From positions 62,001 to 126,000 of the forward strand of contig JAACJK010000066.1 of the NCBI GenBank assembly GCA_013368325.1: 64,000 nucleotides of DNA, read 5' to 3'. Made by a program: the position numbers and the translations under genes. Position 1 is the stretch's first letter, and every line of letters starts with the position of its first letter. This DNA comes from Ephemerocybe angulata (taxonomy: Eukaryota; Basidiomycota; Agaricomycetes; Agaricales; Psathyrellaceae). Positions 1 through 11,134 of the stretch are shown here, in pieces. Below the pieces are notes generated by a model. That model ran no database searches. It was not told the origin of the DNA and saw only the letters and a program-made list of their open reading frames with translations.

Positions 1-1815
1 CTCGAGAGCTGCGGATTGAAATTCATGACTCTACTCATCCACAAGCGACTCACGCGATGGTGCGAAAGACACAATATCATTCCGGACTCCCAGAACGGCT
101 TTCGCGAAGGTTACAGAACCAATAACAATGTATTTGTTCTCAGAACAGCAGTTGAACGTGCCCGCGCTGAAGGAAAGACTCTCTATGTCGCATTCGCCGA
201 CCTGAGCAATGCTTTCCCAGCCACCAACCACGCATGTCTCTGGACTAAACTCCAGCGTCTAGGAGCGGGCGGTAAAATCTTCGACTGGCTGCGCTTGCTG
301 TACCGCGAAATGACTTATGTTGTCAGCCACGGAGGAGAGATGTCCGAGGAATTTCAGGCTGCGATGGGTATCCTCGCTGGTGATACATCGTCTCCAATTC
401 TGTGGACCATATATCTCTCGGACTTGATCTTTGAGCAATGCCGCGATGACATCCGTCTCTCTGGCACTCCGATCTCTAGTCTTGAACAAGCCGACGATAT
501 TATCCTGATGTCTACGTCTCCCGAGGGACTCCAAAGGAAGATGCGTACGCTTTTCATCTGGTGTGCTGCGAATGCGATGATGGCAAATGCAACGAAATCT
601 GCTGTGCTCATTTTTGGCACACGGCGGCCTGGCCTTGGACCATTCTATTTTGGCGACGAGACGGTCGAGGTCAAGACTCAGCAGACCTACGTGGGTATAT
701 GCATCAGAACCGATAAAAGAGACATTTTCTGTGATCACTACACCTCCAAGTCTGCTAAAGCTACGACAGTTGGTAACATGGTCCTGGGTCTCCACAAAAT
801 GCTTGGATCGCTTGATCCGTGGGATGCGCGAAAGCTGTATATGGGGCTTGTAGACCCGCACCTGACGCATGGCTGCGAGGTGATCATCGACACCGCACCG
901 AGCGCAAAATCCCTGGCCCAACTCGAGAGTGTCTTCAATAGACTAATTCGGCGGTTTCTTGGCCTCCATGCACGAGCCTTTGTGGCTGTTCTCTCCTCAG
1001 AAATGGGTATCATACCCTTGAGGTACAGAAGACTTCTGATTGCATTGGGATTCCTCCTATATCTCCTGCGCTTACCAGATCACCGCTACGCTAAACTCGC
1101 GCTTCGGGATTCCATTGATCTCCTCGCGTCGGGGAAGTCTGGCTGGTTTTCGGACCTCCTTCACTCACTTCAGACACTCCCCATTCCCGTCAATGTGCCC
1201 GACCCTCTCAGAATCGATGTGGATATGGTTGAAGATATACGCGAACGAGTGCGCGCCTCGATGACAGCATTCATCATTCAGGAGACCAATAGGATCTCGA
1301 GTCTTTACCTCTTGAAGGATCGCTTGGAGCCTGGTGAGCGCGGAGGAGACCCACCTCGTGTTATCCCTATCAAGTTCAGACACTACCTGAGCGTTATAAC
1401 CTATCGGAAAGATAGAGTTGCCCTGACGAAAATACTCACGGGATGTCACGAGCTGGCGGTCGAGCGCTTGAAGTGGGCAAGAAATGCGGATGGTGAGAAA
1501 GTATTTGATAGACTACAAAGGCTATGTCGCTTCTGCAAACACAAAGCGGAATCCCCAGAGCATGCACTCCTGGAGTGCAATGCATGTCCGGACCTCGTCT
1601 CTGCACGTCGTCAGTTCTGGGCTAAAATGCACGAACTTCCCGCACAGCCTCTACCCCCTCTTGTTTTGCATGCGCCCACTCTAGTGAAGCAACTACAGGC
1701 AATCGTATCCCATAGACCTGCCACACGTCTCATAGCCCGATTGGCTTCTCAATCCCTCGAGATATACAATGCCCGACCCATGTATATCCCAGATGCCGGC
1801 CCAGGTCCACCGTAA
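1..1815 (+). CDS. Non-LTR retrotransposon reverse transcriptase, 5'-truncated by the window edge
   Basis: The reading frame is open from base 1, so the apparent start at 16 (a TTG) is not a real start and the N-terminal part lies outside the window. Palm motif A is seen as FADLSNAFP near residue 60. The catalytic block reads QADDIILM near residue 158, with Q where most reverse transcriptases have Y or F. Near the C-terminus a cluster C-R-F-C-K-H...EHALLEC (about residues 505-525) matches the zinc-binding tail seen after the palm and thumb in many LINE-like elements. The enzyme would reverse-transcribe element RNA at a nicked genomic target. No endonuclease domain, poly-A tail or target-site duplication is visible. 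It may be one of the 5'-truncated copies that such elements commonly leave. The family is secure; activity is unknown. Confidence 0.88.
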   Translation, partial: LESCGLKFMTLLIHKRLTRWCERHNIIPDSQNGFREGYRTNNNVFVLRTAVERARAEGKTLYVAFADLSNAFPATNHACLWTKLQRLGAGGKIFDWLRLLYREMTYVVSHGGEMSEEFQAAMGILAGDTSSPILWTIYLSDLIFEQCRDDIRLSGTPISSLEQADDIILMSTSPEGLQRKMRTLFIWCAANAMMANATKSAVLIFGTRRPGLGPFYFGDETVEVKTQQTYVGICIRTDKRDIFCDHYTSKSAKATTVGNMVLGLHKMLGSLDPWDARKLYMGLVDPHLTHGCEVIIDTAPSAKSLAQLESVFNRLIRRFLGLHARAFVAVLSSEMGIIPLRYRRLLIALGFLLYLLRLPDHRYAKLALRDSIDLLASGKSGWFSDLLHSLQTLPIPVNVPDPLRIDVDMVEDIRERVRASMTAFIIQETNRISSLYLLKDRLEPGERGGDPPRVIPIKFRHYLSVITYRKDRVALTKILTGCHELAVERLKWARNADGEKVFDRLQRLCRFCKHKAESPEHALLECNACPDLVSARRQFWAKMHELPAQPLPPLVLHAPTLVKQLQAIVSHRPATRLIARLASQSLEIYNARPMYIPDAGPGPP

Positions 1816-2910
1816 AATATGCGGCCATGGCGCTCCTCTTGTCTTCCGTGAATTGCACGGTCTCATTTACTTCTTGTTGTTCTTGCTGCTTTATGATTGC
1901 CTCCTGCCTGAGAATACACCACTGGACGGCCTGAAATACGTGCGACTGCTTGGTGGTGTGTTGTAGGGCACGAGCTGGGAATTGTAGATACTTACTTGTA
2001 TTATGATAGCCTCCCAGACCCCCGGCGTTCAGGAATTGGACCTTGTCCGGGTAATATCACCTATCACCTATCACATCACCGTCGTCCATCCGTCGCATGT
2101 GCACGAACGATCGAAGCAGCGTTAACGCCGGCCCTCCTCCTCCTCCTCCTAAGTAATATCGCCCGGATCGTACCGTATGCGCATTGCCATGTAGGTGAGT
2201 CCAGAGCGTGCGCAGTATCCTAAGCACCCTAGTAATCTTCGTAAAGGATCCGCTAAGTAAGTATGTAGAGCGTCTGCGCACGAAATGATCTATATAGGCA
2301 CCTATTTACCGCCCACTCGAACTTTAACCGTCGCAGCATAAGGTTAACTTCATTCATTTGTAGAAACGCCGCATGCGCTCCCGAGCGAGCCAGGGGGATC
2401 CTCCACACTTCTCCAATCACACCGTCACATTCACTACTCCCTTCCCTCACCCCCACCTTACATGGTCCTTCCCTGATCCACTTCCTCCACCCCTACAATC
2501 AATACTCCTTTCCTGGTATACTTCAGGCTGCACGCCGCCGCCTGCCACCTTCCCGAGTGGCTCCCTCGTTTATTGAATGAGAATCAGACTGTTGAATCAG
2601 ACATTAGCCATGGAAGGATATGGATATGGATATCGGCAGAATAAGGACGGAGGAGACGGTGATAGCGTATTGATTTTGATAAGATTTTGCGGCGTCGGGT
2701 TTATCGTCCGTGCCTACTCTGCACGCCCCTATCTACCGTTTGGTATTTTCAAAGCTTCAAAGTACAAAGCCTTCGTTTATGTATCCAAGGAGGCCTCCAA
2801 CAAGGATGCCAGTGATAATCGATAGACTGTCGACCAGTCTCTTTTTAACGGAGTCGTTGCGAGATTCCAGCTCGTGCGAGATGCGCTTATCTTGAATATA
2901 CAGCATGGGA

Positions 2911-5140
2911 TAGACGCCCACTCCTTGGAGCTATCTGCAGCGGTAGGTTCATCCATTTACCTTGAGGCAGCACATTTATACGACAGAGCAGGCACACTGT
3001 AAACACATCCAGGGGCACACCAGCATGATGCATTCAAGTTGTGCATCGTGGTAATATATGCGGCCTTGTGGCGATGATCTGTAGTGGAGAATGCGAGCGA
3101 GGTGGTTTAATTAAGATAGACGCCCACTCGGGGTTCGCCACCTATGATATAGGTCGAATATAGGCAAAACGTACTTTTAAGTTCGCGCCCATATGAGATT
3201 CGGTGTTTCAAGACGCAACAGTGGGCCGGTGAGTCCGTTGGTTTGCGTCAAAAGCGGAATTTGTGTGAGTGGGGTGAATACCGGGGTACAAGAGTTTGGA
3301 AGAAGAGGGGATGCGAAGCCAAACATTCATAAGATACACTGATCCCATTGTTTTATCATTCGTAAACGTGCCTGAGTCAGTGAATGAGAGGGGTTCCAGT
3401 GAGTTCATCAACTTGGCGATGCCTGGTCAAGCCCCACCATACGTATCTCAAAACGCCCGGCAGCCTGAGTGCGTAAGACTGAGGGGTGCACATACACACC
3501 TCAAGGCGTCTACCCCAAAGTCACATATGGCGGTACTGTACTTTCTATAGCCACATGGAGAAAGCAAGTGAAAGATCGTAGGTTGGGCGTCTATCTATAC
3601 GCTCGGGGACTCGGACCTTGTCGAGGGTAAGAGAAAAAGGTGGACTCATGCGTTCAGTAACCGGGATACGTTTGAAACTCCCGAAGTACTACTTGACCTG
3701 GTCATCTATGGCTGTCGTGTTGCACACTACTACCTTGTATGAGGTGGCAACAGCCTCTTGCTAACGCACGAGCGAGTTCCGAGTCATGCAGCGAGTTGCA
3801 GATAGATATATTTACTAAGCCCCTCCTCAGCGGTACGCGTTAGCGAAAGGGGTACGGAGCCACGTCTGGTTTGCGCGAGGCGAAGCCCCACTAAAGCATG
3901 CTTATTACCTAGAAAGCGGAAGTGACAGTCCTCTGAAACGAGCTTTAGGACCCCCTCACACATCGCACGAGTCGCACTCGAAGGTCCGAGTCCCCGAGCG
4001 TATAGATAGACACCCATCCTACGATCTTTACCCGGAATTGGGGTTCTCCCCAAATATTCACTCGTATTCCGATGGCATGCATGATGCATCAGGATATGTG
4101 TCTAAGTTGTGGTAATTTGTGTCAGGTCAATGTCCAGTCCAGGTGTGTAAAGATAGGCGCCCACGCGGGTTCTCAAAGCTATATCGCGAGTCTAACCATC
4201 CCCGAGTAAGCCTTTCGTATTCTCTGTAATCTGCGTGTGCATCGAGCGGTACGCGGGCATTCCATGCATTTCCAGGAGTCCCGGGAGCCATCTTTCTTAC
4301 CCTCTGAATTGACAAGGTCCGGGTCTCCAAGAGTGCAGATAGCAGATAGACGCCAGAGCTACGTTGCCACGGTGTGCACACCAGCACGCACACAGATACA
4401 TCGGCACGGAGGGTTGAACAGCGAGGCCTCATTGGTGCTACAAATAACCAAGATGGACTCAGATGGCAAGTTCCGGTTTAAATGCATCTATGTAGCGCCG
4501 ACATCTGTCGACAGCGCCATTGGAATATATAGCTGACTTGGAAGCACTGACTTATGTCAGCATGCCTCATGCATCGTGGTACGTGGCCTTGTAGTAATGG
4601 TCCAAGAGGCAACAGTTTGACCTGAGGTAATTCAAGATAGACGCCCACCCGGGGTGCACTGGCAACTCTTGCATTCCAGTCGTACTCGAGTAAGCCACAC
4701 CCACTGTGCGTGTATTCAGTGTGTCTCGAGAAGTATGTATGTAGACGAATATAGCCAAAACCAACTTAATCCGCGCCCATGCTGGCCCGGTGAGGCCGGG
4801 TGCCAGTTTGAAAGCCGAGGTTGGATGAATAACATCGCCATGGGGGTTCCGTTACACGTATTTATGCACAACCAAGCTACTTGAATTAAGTTTTGCTGCC
4901 TTGCGGCGATGTGCCGTAATGTGTGAGTGGGTCGTGAGTGGGTCGTGAGTTTATTAAACTGAAATAGACGCCCATCTCAATGAGGTACACTCGGGTTCAT
5001 ACGATAGCACCACCACAGGGGCCTGTATTAACAGAGCTTAGCTGCGTTAAGGTGTAGTATTACACAAGTATGTACATTCCGCAGCTCCCGTCGGGTGTTT
5101 TGTTAAACTATTATAATTAAGCGCCCATCTGCCCCGGCGT
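2911..5140. repeat. Degenerate dispersed repeat with core GATAGACGCCCAC
   Basis: The core, or a close variant, occurs near 2913, 3117, 4008, 4152, 4636, 4966 and 5120, and inverted near 3588. The sequence upstream of the cores is also related: forms of GCATGATGCAT...TGCATCGTGGTA...GCGGCCTTGTGGCGATG precede the copies at 3117 and 4636, with weaker matches before 4152 and 4966. Downstream, GAATATAG-CAAAAC followed by CGCGCCCAT is shared at 3156-3193 and 4747-4782. Spacing is uneven (about 150-1000 bp), so this is a decayed repeat cluster and not a regular satellite. Confidence 0.6.
3571..4029. repeat. 49-bp inverted repeat with 361-bp spacer
   Basis: The left arm 3571-3619 is the reverse complement of the right arm 3981-4029, with 47 of 49 bases matching by eye. 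The shared core is CGAGCGTATAGATAGA. Each arm includes the dispersed GATAGACGCCCA core, so two repeat copies face each other. The spacer (3620-3980) has no recognised gene. It could be a foldback or MITE-like element, or simply two repeat copies in opposite orientation. Confidence 0.7.
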
Positions 5141-7982
5141 TCTGGCGGGACTGTACACCGACACTGAGAAGCTAAGTTCCTTTAGATGGGGGGCCCACGG
5201 ATGGACGTAGAGATGCACAGCTGTACTACTACATATCATTGGACAGTGACCTACTGGTCTGCGCGCATGCTTTGCAAGGCTGGATGGCATCTGTGGCATT
5301 ACTTCATCGCGCCCGCTCACCATGTCTGAACGAGCAAACTTGCAAGTGATTCTTCTCCCGAGAAAGTATCGATGTATGAGACATATTCTCGGGTCCTCGC
5401 CAGGTATCCTGGAGTGCTACACACACCTCTACAATGCAGAACATGGATGACTGAGCCCGAAATTGATTTATTTCTCAGCGATGTGAAATTTCGAATTTCA
5501 GAAACATGGTGAGCTTCGATTATTTGAGCGTATTAAGCCTCGAGAACCGAGAGGATGGAAGCTTACTTAGGTTTCTGCCGCCTCCGAGGTATGGTGGTGT
5601 ATTCAGTCCCGGGGGCAGAGGAATGTAGAGTAGGAAGTTTGCTTATTAGGGAGTGTGATTGGGTTGTGGGGGCCAATCGGAGGCGGGCGAGTGGGGATGG
5701 GAGAATCAGCGTCTCGTAGAATTCGCTATTCAGTTCAGTTAATGAGGTTGCGTGGGTATGGCCGGCCTCTCGGGGTACCAGATAGTTGAAGTCGCGCCTC
5801 GTATACCTCGTCGCATGGTATGGACTGATACACCAAGACGATTAACCATATATAACATGAATCCCCTACCATGAATCCCTTACCATCGTTCCAGGTATCT
5901 GGTACAACTACATCCTCATCGAGAACGCCTTCTTCAAACACGCCTTCCTCTTCTCAGGATTTTATGGTTCCCAGCATCGAGACATACAGAACCCCAACGC
6001 ACCTTTCCGTATAAGTCCAAGCACCTATTACGCGCGACCTACGCGCGCGCGAAATCGAAGTTGGGCGCGCTCGATATCACGGACCCAGTCCTATTCGACA
6101 GAGGCTTCTGAATTGATACATACAGATACTTGGTGGGCTTCTAAACTCGAGAAGAAGCGCCCATGATTCTACGAGATGTGTACTCGCTCTGTGGATACAC
6201 ATATGATATGTGTTCTTTGACTGCTCTCATCAGTTTCACTCGACACATAAGTGGACCCAATACCCGAATAGGTCGCAGCTACTACACTACGGCTCATGAT
6301 ACATCATTTGAACACTGCAACACAACCAGAGACGTGCATGCCAATGGTGAGGTATACGTACCGACTTTGAAACCTCGCGAATAAACCGGAAAATACATGT
6401 ATCCGGGTCTGATCCTCAGAAGCCTCTCCGGGGAAAGAAGCCTCGAAGACACCAAATCGGCAACAACGCAAGTCTCCTTGAATATCAAAACATAGGCCTT
6501 CAAGCCCGTCATGTCCGTCGTGGTGGCAGCACTCTGACATCGGCTACCAGGAAGGAAGACCTGGTTACTTACAACACACATGCACATGCACATGCACATA
6601 CAGACACGACTTTCCCCATACTAGGATCACCCCTTCTTCCATGTACAAATACAGCTGATTCAATCGACCACAACCTCGGGAATGCGGGGAAATAGGCACG
6701 CAGGTGGGAACGCGCAGCCGCCCTGCCTCGTGTTTATTGACCCATCGAGCTCCATCAGCCTTCGTTAGGCACCTTTAGGAAGAAGGAGGCAAACAGGAAG
6801 CAGGCAGGCAACCAGCCAGAAAGCACCTGGGAGCAATCCTATATGCACATACATGCTGCATCCTTCTTGATACTTACTTAGTATGCTCTATGACTCTGAG
6901 AAACCGGCCCACCGTGCCAAACTCGAGCTCCCTTTGGGACTTCCGGAATGGGATGCTTGGTAGACGCTTTGGGGGGGGGTTCGGGTTTGAGCTCGAAAGG
7001 TTAACTGGCCCATGGTATTAGAGGGTGCGTTTTGTCTTTTCGGGGTTGACCTGGGGCCTGCCAGGCGTGGGATGTGGGTGGGCGCCTGGGGTTTGGGAAG
7101 CTGTGATATTTACCGGATGGAGTCTGTGCGTACTGTTCGAGACTGTTCGGCGCTTAATCATCGTTAATCAGATAACTACCCGAAGCTGATGCTATTGCAA
7201 TCTCGAATGACAGAGGAGGTCTCAGGAAAGGGTGGATATTTAATACCAGATTGCAGGGAAATGTAAGCACTTCTGCAGTGTACACTTACGGAGCACCGGT
7301 ATCCTAATATCTCAGAGATTAGAAAGGCATGGCCGGCCATTAAATCCAACCCACCCTCTCTAAGCATCATTCATAATGGCCCTCGCGGGTATCATCCCAG
7401 CATGGTGGCCCATCCGCAAGGATCATCGCCATCTATATCTGCCTATCATGCGTCCTGTAACCACCTTTGAGTGATCAATCAGCCCAGTGCACATATGATA
7501 CTTATGATGCTTATGACTTGGAACTTCGAGTACAGCGGCAGCGGAAACCGGGATTATTTCTTACGATCAGCGCAGCGTGGGTCCGCCGGACGCGCGACGG
7601 GCGTAGCGGTGTCCAAGGTCCTTGGGATATCTACAGAAAATCTCAAAGAGACGACTCATACTTAGTTAAAGGACCCACTACTACGGGACTTCGGTATCAC
7701 CTTCAAAGGCTTCGGTCCGAAGTCTAGTTTCCCATTTTCCGTAATAAGCGCTGAGTCAAAGGTTAGGTCTCTAATATCTATGGGCTATCCGAGTCGGCAC
7801 TTTCATTGAGAAGGTAACTGCACGTTGGTGCCTCAGAGAGAGAAGTATGGTTTAGGATAGATGGAAATGCATTGCACTCACTCCTAACGCGGGTTAGCAC
7901 TTATAAGCGCCTGTTCCGCGAAGTTGCGGAGGAATCAGTTATCTTATCTTGACAGGGATTTTGTTAGCAATTACGTAATTAA

Positions 7983-10901
7983 CGCGTGTTTGCAAAATGT
8001 TCGCGACGCGAAACGAACTTGAACTTGACCTTCATCCTCCTCAACCATGTCGACGAGCTGGGTTTAATCCCTGCCCTTGGCCAACGAAAACTCTGGTGGG
8101 ACATTGACGGAACATTCTGCTCAACTCGGATAGTCACCCTTGGTACAGAGCTTGGTGTCAACCACGTCACACCGATGGCAACATTACGCCAGAAAGCTCA
8201 AGCAAAGGATACACTCAAGGCTTGCATCCTTGAGTATCAGACCTGGGACGCTGAATACTGCAAATCTGCTCTACTATCATTGCAAAGACCTGCGCCACAA
8301 CCTGAACCGTCTCCTATCTTGGTCGAAGATGGTTCACTCGGCGATTCTGGGTCTGACACTGGCGAATTCATCTGTACCGAGTTTGAGGAAGAGACTGGCG
8401 TCTCCATCACCACGGGAACTGCAGAAAGCTTCGATGTCTATGTCAGTGCAGAGTTCCTTCGGCATCCAGGATATGACTCCTGCACCCCAGCGGCGCGAAA
8501 CATCATGGTCGGAGACGACTCGGACTACATGCCTTTCATGCCTTTCGCGGACGACCCAACGTTCGGCTGGAAAGCTTACAGCAACGAGTACAAGTACCTC
8601 GCATGGCAGGTGTACCGTCCTGATCCCGACTGTAAGTACGTCTGGCTGTGTGTGAGTGTAGGGCAATGGTAACAAGCGCCTAGTAGAGATTGTTGCAATA
8701 GAAGCCATTCAACGGCTCACTATCGGTGGGGGAATGGACCCATCGGTTATCGACGCGATGGGTCTCTTTCCAGCGCGGCCGAAACCCACTTCTACCCCAG
8801 CAATCACGCGATTGACGAGGCTTGCTGCACGCAGGTGAGACAGACTTCGTTCAAGAAGCGAGGCGCCAGCTTATGACGATCGAAAGAGACTTTCCGACGC
8901 CTTTACCTCCTGGCTGGACACACAGCCTGCGCTACTCCACTCCGTACTCGGACGCCGGCCCTTCTGCCGTGTTTCAGAGTCACTTGGACTCGTTTTGCCA
9001 CAACCCGAGCTGTCTTACGGGGTACTGTACCGTCCATTGTAAGTTCTCGACTCTCAAAACTACCCTTATGCTGACGCGCGTAGTGGGATGCATCCCAGAA
9101 CCGGTTCCAGTGGTGCCCTCTGTCACACTTGAAGCACTGTCCCTCTCTGCTGAGAAGATATGCGGCGCAGGTTGTTTCCTCACGCCGACATTGGTAAGTG
9201 AAGCGTCAGGAAGCCGCTGTCTCAATTTGACTCTAGCTTCCGCAGATCACTGAAACCGAATGGACCGAAGAGGATGAAGAGCTTCTAAGGACAGTTCTCA
9301 CTCACAGCCCTGACGCACTCCCGTGCGATCTTGCGACCATATGTCGTCGACCATGCTTTGAGGTTCGATGCAGTTCCGTCGTTTCTCCCACTTTCCGGGG
9401 CTGAGCAGTTTATTGCAGGTATATAAACGCCAAGGGAAGTACTTGGAAAGCCTCAAGTCTTCTAAAGACCGTGCCGCACGACGACGCATAGACAAGAGAA
9501 GTGGAATGATTTTCTCAGGTAGAGACATCTCTTCTGCTAGTAAAGGAAGCGTACTTAAATCTGTCCCCAGATTACGACGCGAATACGTTCAAACCGTGCG
9601 TCCTCCAACCCGTCGTTCCAACGCCCTGCTCATAGCACTCTAGGAAGAAGCCCTGCAGCCATTCCGGCCCCTGCGACGCGCAGTCCAGCTGCAAGTGCTA
9701 CAAACACAACGCTCACTGCACACATAACTGTCGATGCGATCACAAGTGTACGTCACGCCGCTTTCGGGATTCACGCTGCACAATGCTCAGTTTAATCAAC
9801 CCAGGTCTACGCCAGTGGAAGGGGTGCCGCTGTATTGCGAAGACCGGACAAGCGAAGTGCGATACGAAGCGTTGTCCGTGCGCTCTTGCTCTGCGCGAGT
9901 GCGATCCCCGTGTGTGCACTGGATGTTCGTTGAGGTGAATACTTTTGCACTCTTTGTGTTTGTCAACTCAAGTCAGTCGCGGTGCCATGTAGCTGTGGAG
10001 AAGACGAGGATACGGGAGACCGAGAGTCACCTCCGTCGACCTTGAAAGGCTCGTGTTCGAACATGATGATTCTGCGCGGCGTACCCAAGGTGAATGTGTT
10101 CGACATTCCAAATGACAGAAACTGACTGGACGCTGCTAGAAAACGAGGGTCCGACGGGGCAAATGGGGATTGGGGCTCTTCATCTCAGAGGATGCGAATC
10201 CGGGCGATCTCGTATCAGGTAGATTTCACTTTCGTTTCCTCGCCGATCTCTCTCACACATACTTAGAATACATTGGAGAGCTGATTTACGATGACACAGT
10301 TCAAGCTCGCGAGTGCGTTTTCGCCCCCTCTCGAGTGCAGCCTACTTTTAACTCACTGTTCTTATAGTCACATCTCGAGACACAAAGGCCGCACGTACCT
10401 CTTCCAACTGAACAGTAAACTCTCGATCGATAGCGGCTTCGTCGGGAACGAAGCGAGGTTTATTAATCACGACCCAAAGCACTTCAACACTCAAGCAAGC
10501 AGTATGTCGATCGATGTCTACGACTTCAAACGACGGCAACTAACTTGGCATTGCAGTCCTCATGGTGAGCGGCGAACACCGAATAGGATTCTTCGCAAGT
10601 GCGTCGACTATTTGTTACCCGAGGGTGTCCCTTCCACTAACTAACCGATTTCGAACCTGTAGCCAAGCATATACCAGAAGGCAGCGAGATCCTCATCAAC
10701 TACGGGCCTGAGTTCTTCAAAGAGCAGAATCCCCCTGGCGTCAGTTCGGCCAGCGGGGGTAGTACCTCGGTTACGACGCCGAAGCGGATGGGGAATGCGA
10801 TGGGCAAGGAGGTTAAGCGGGTTGTGGAGGACGCAGATGTATCGTATGAGCCGTCGCCCGATAGTGGCCAGAGTACGTCTCAGGAGTCGAAGGCGGACTG
10901 A
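7983..10901 (+). CDS. E(z)/EZH2-like histone methyltransferase (CXC and SET domains), multi-exon, 5' end unresolved
   Basis: About a dozen exons are separated by 45-75 bp introns, for example 8610-8661 and 9363-9418. Exon 9644-9747 encodes a CXC pre-SET cluster (C-K-C-Y-K-H-N, then CRCDHKC), continued from 9805 by [12 protein letters not shown] and CTG. The SET domain follows: [18 protein letters not shown], then [16 protein letters not shown] (cofactor and substrate pocket) and EILINYG before the stop at 10899-10901. This order is that of E(z)/KMT6, the catalytic subunit of Polycomb repressive complex 2, which methylates H3 lysine 27 in the nucleus. The frame opening at 7983 begins just after a stop and has no in-frame ATG near it, so the true start is probably in an upstream exon or at the internal ATG near 8176. 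The N-terminal third is not recognisable. The key SET motifs look intact. Confidence 0.88.
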
Positions 10902-11134
10902 TCGCTCTGGTATGTACGTGCAGTCAACGTGCAATGCCTATTCATATATCAAGCTGTAGCTTGGAGTGCTAATACATGGACACGACGAGCCTCACCGAGT
11001 CAAGTGCTGGAAGTGGTTCAATGGGAGAAAGTAGGAGTCACAAGCAACAACGAAGACAAGCCCTATGCACTAACTTGAATCAATCGAACGGAATTCGGTG
11101 GCTCGGGGCATTGGGCGATCGACATCTCGACATC

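Larger units (their letters stand above)
1816..7982. other. Gene-poor 6 kb with decayed repeats
   Basis: Open frames here are short (about 100 codons or less), lack convincing domains, and do not join into a spliced gene that I can defend. The stretch holds the dispersed GATAGACGCCCAC repeat, an inverted repeat at 3571-4029, a short CCT run near 2135-2150 and a CATGCA microsatellite near 6580-6597. It may be old transposon debris between the retrotransposon fragment and the E(z)-like gene. No RNA gene was recognised. Confidence 0.6.

Noticed and set aside
259..921. Minus-strand 220-codon frame inside the reverse transcriptase region
   Set aside because: Antisense shadow of the reverse transcriptase, with no protein motif of its own.
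8140..8655. Alternative plus frame of 171 codons in the E(z)-like gene
   Set aside because: The frame that joins in phase to the CXC and SET exons through the intron at 8610-8661 is the other one.
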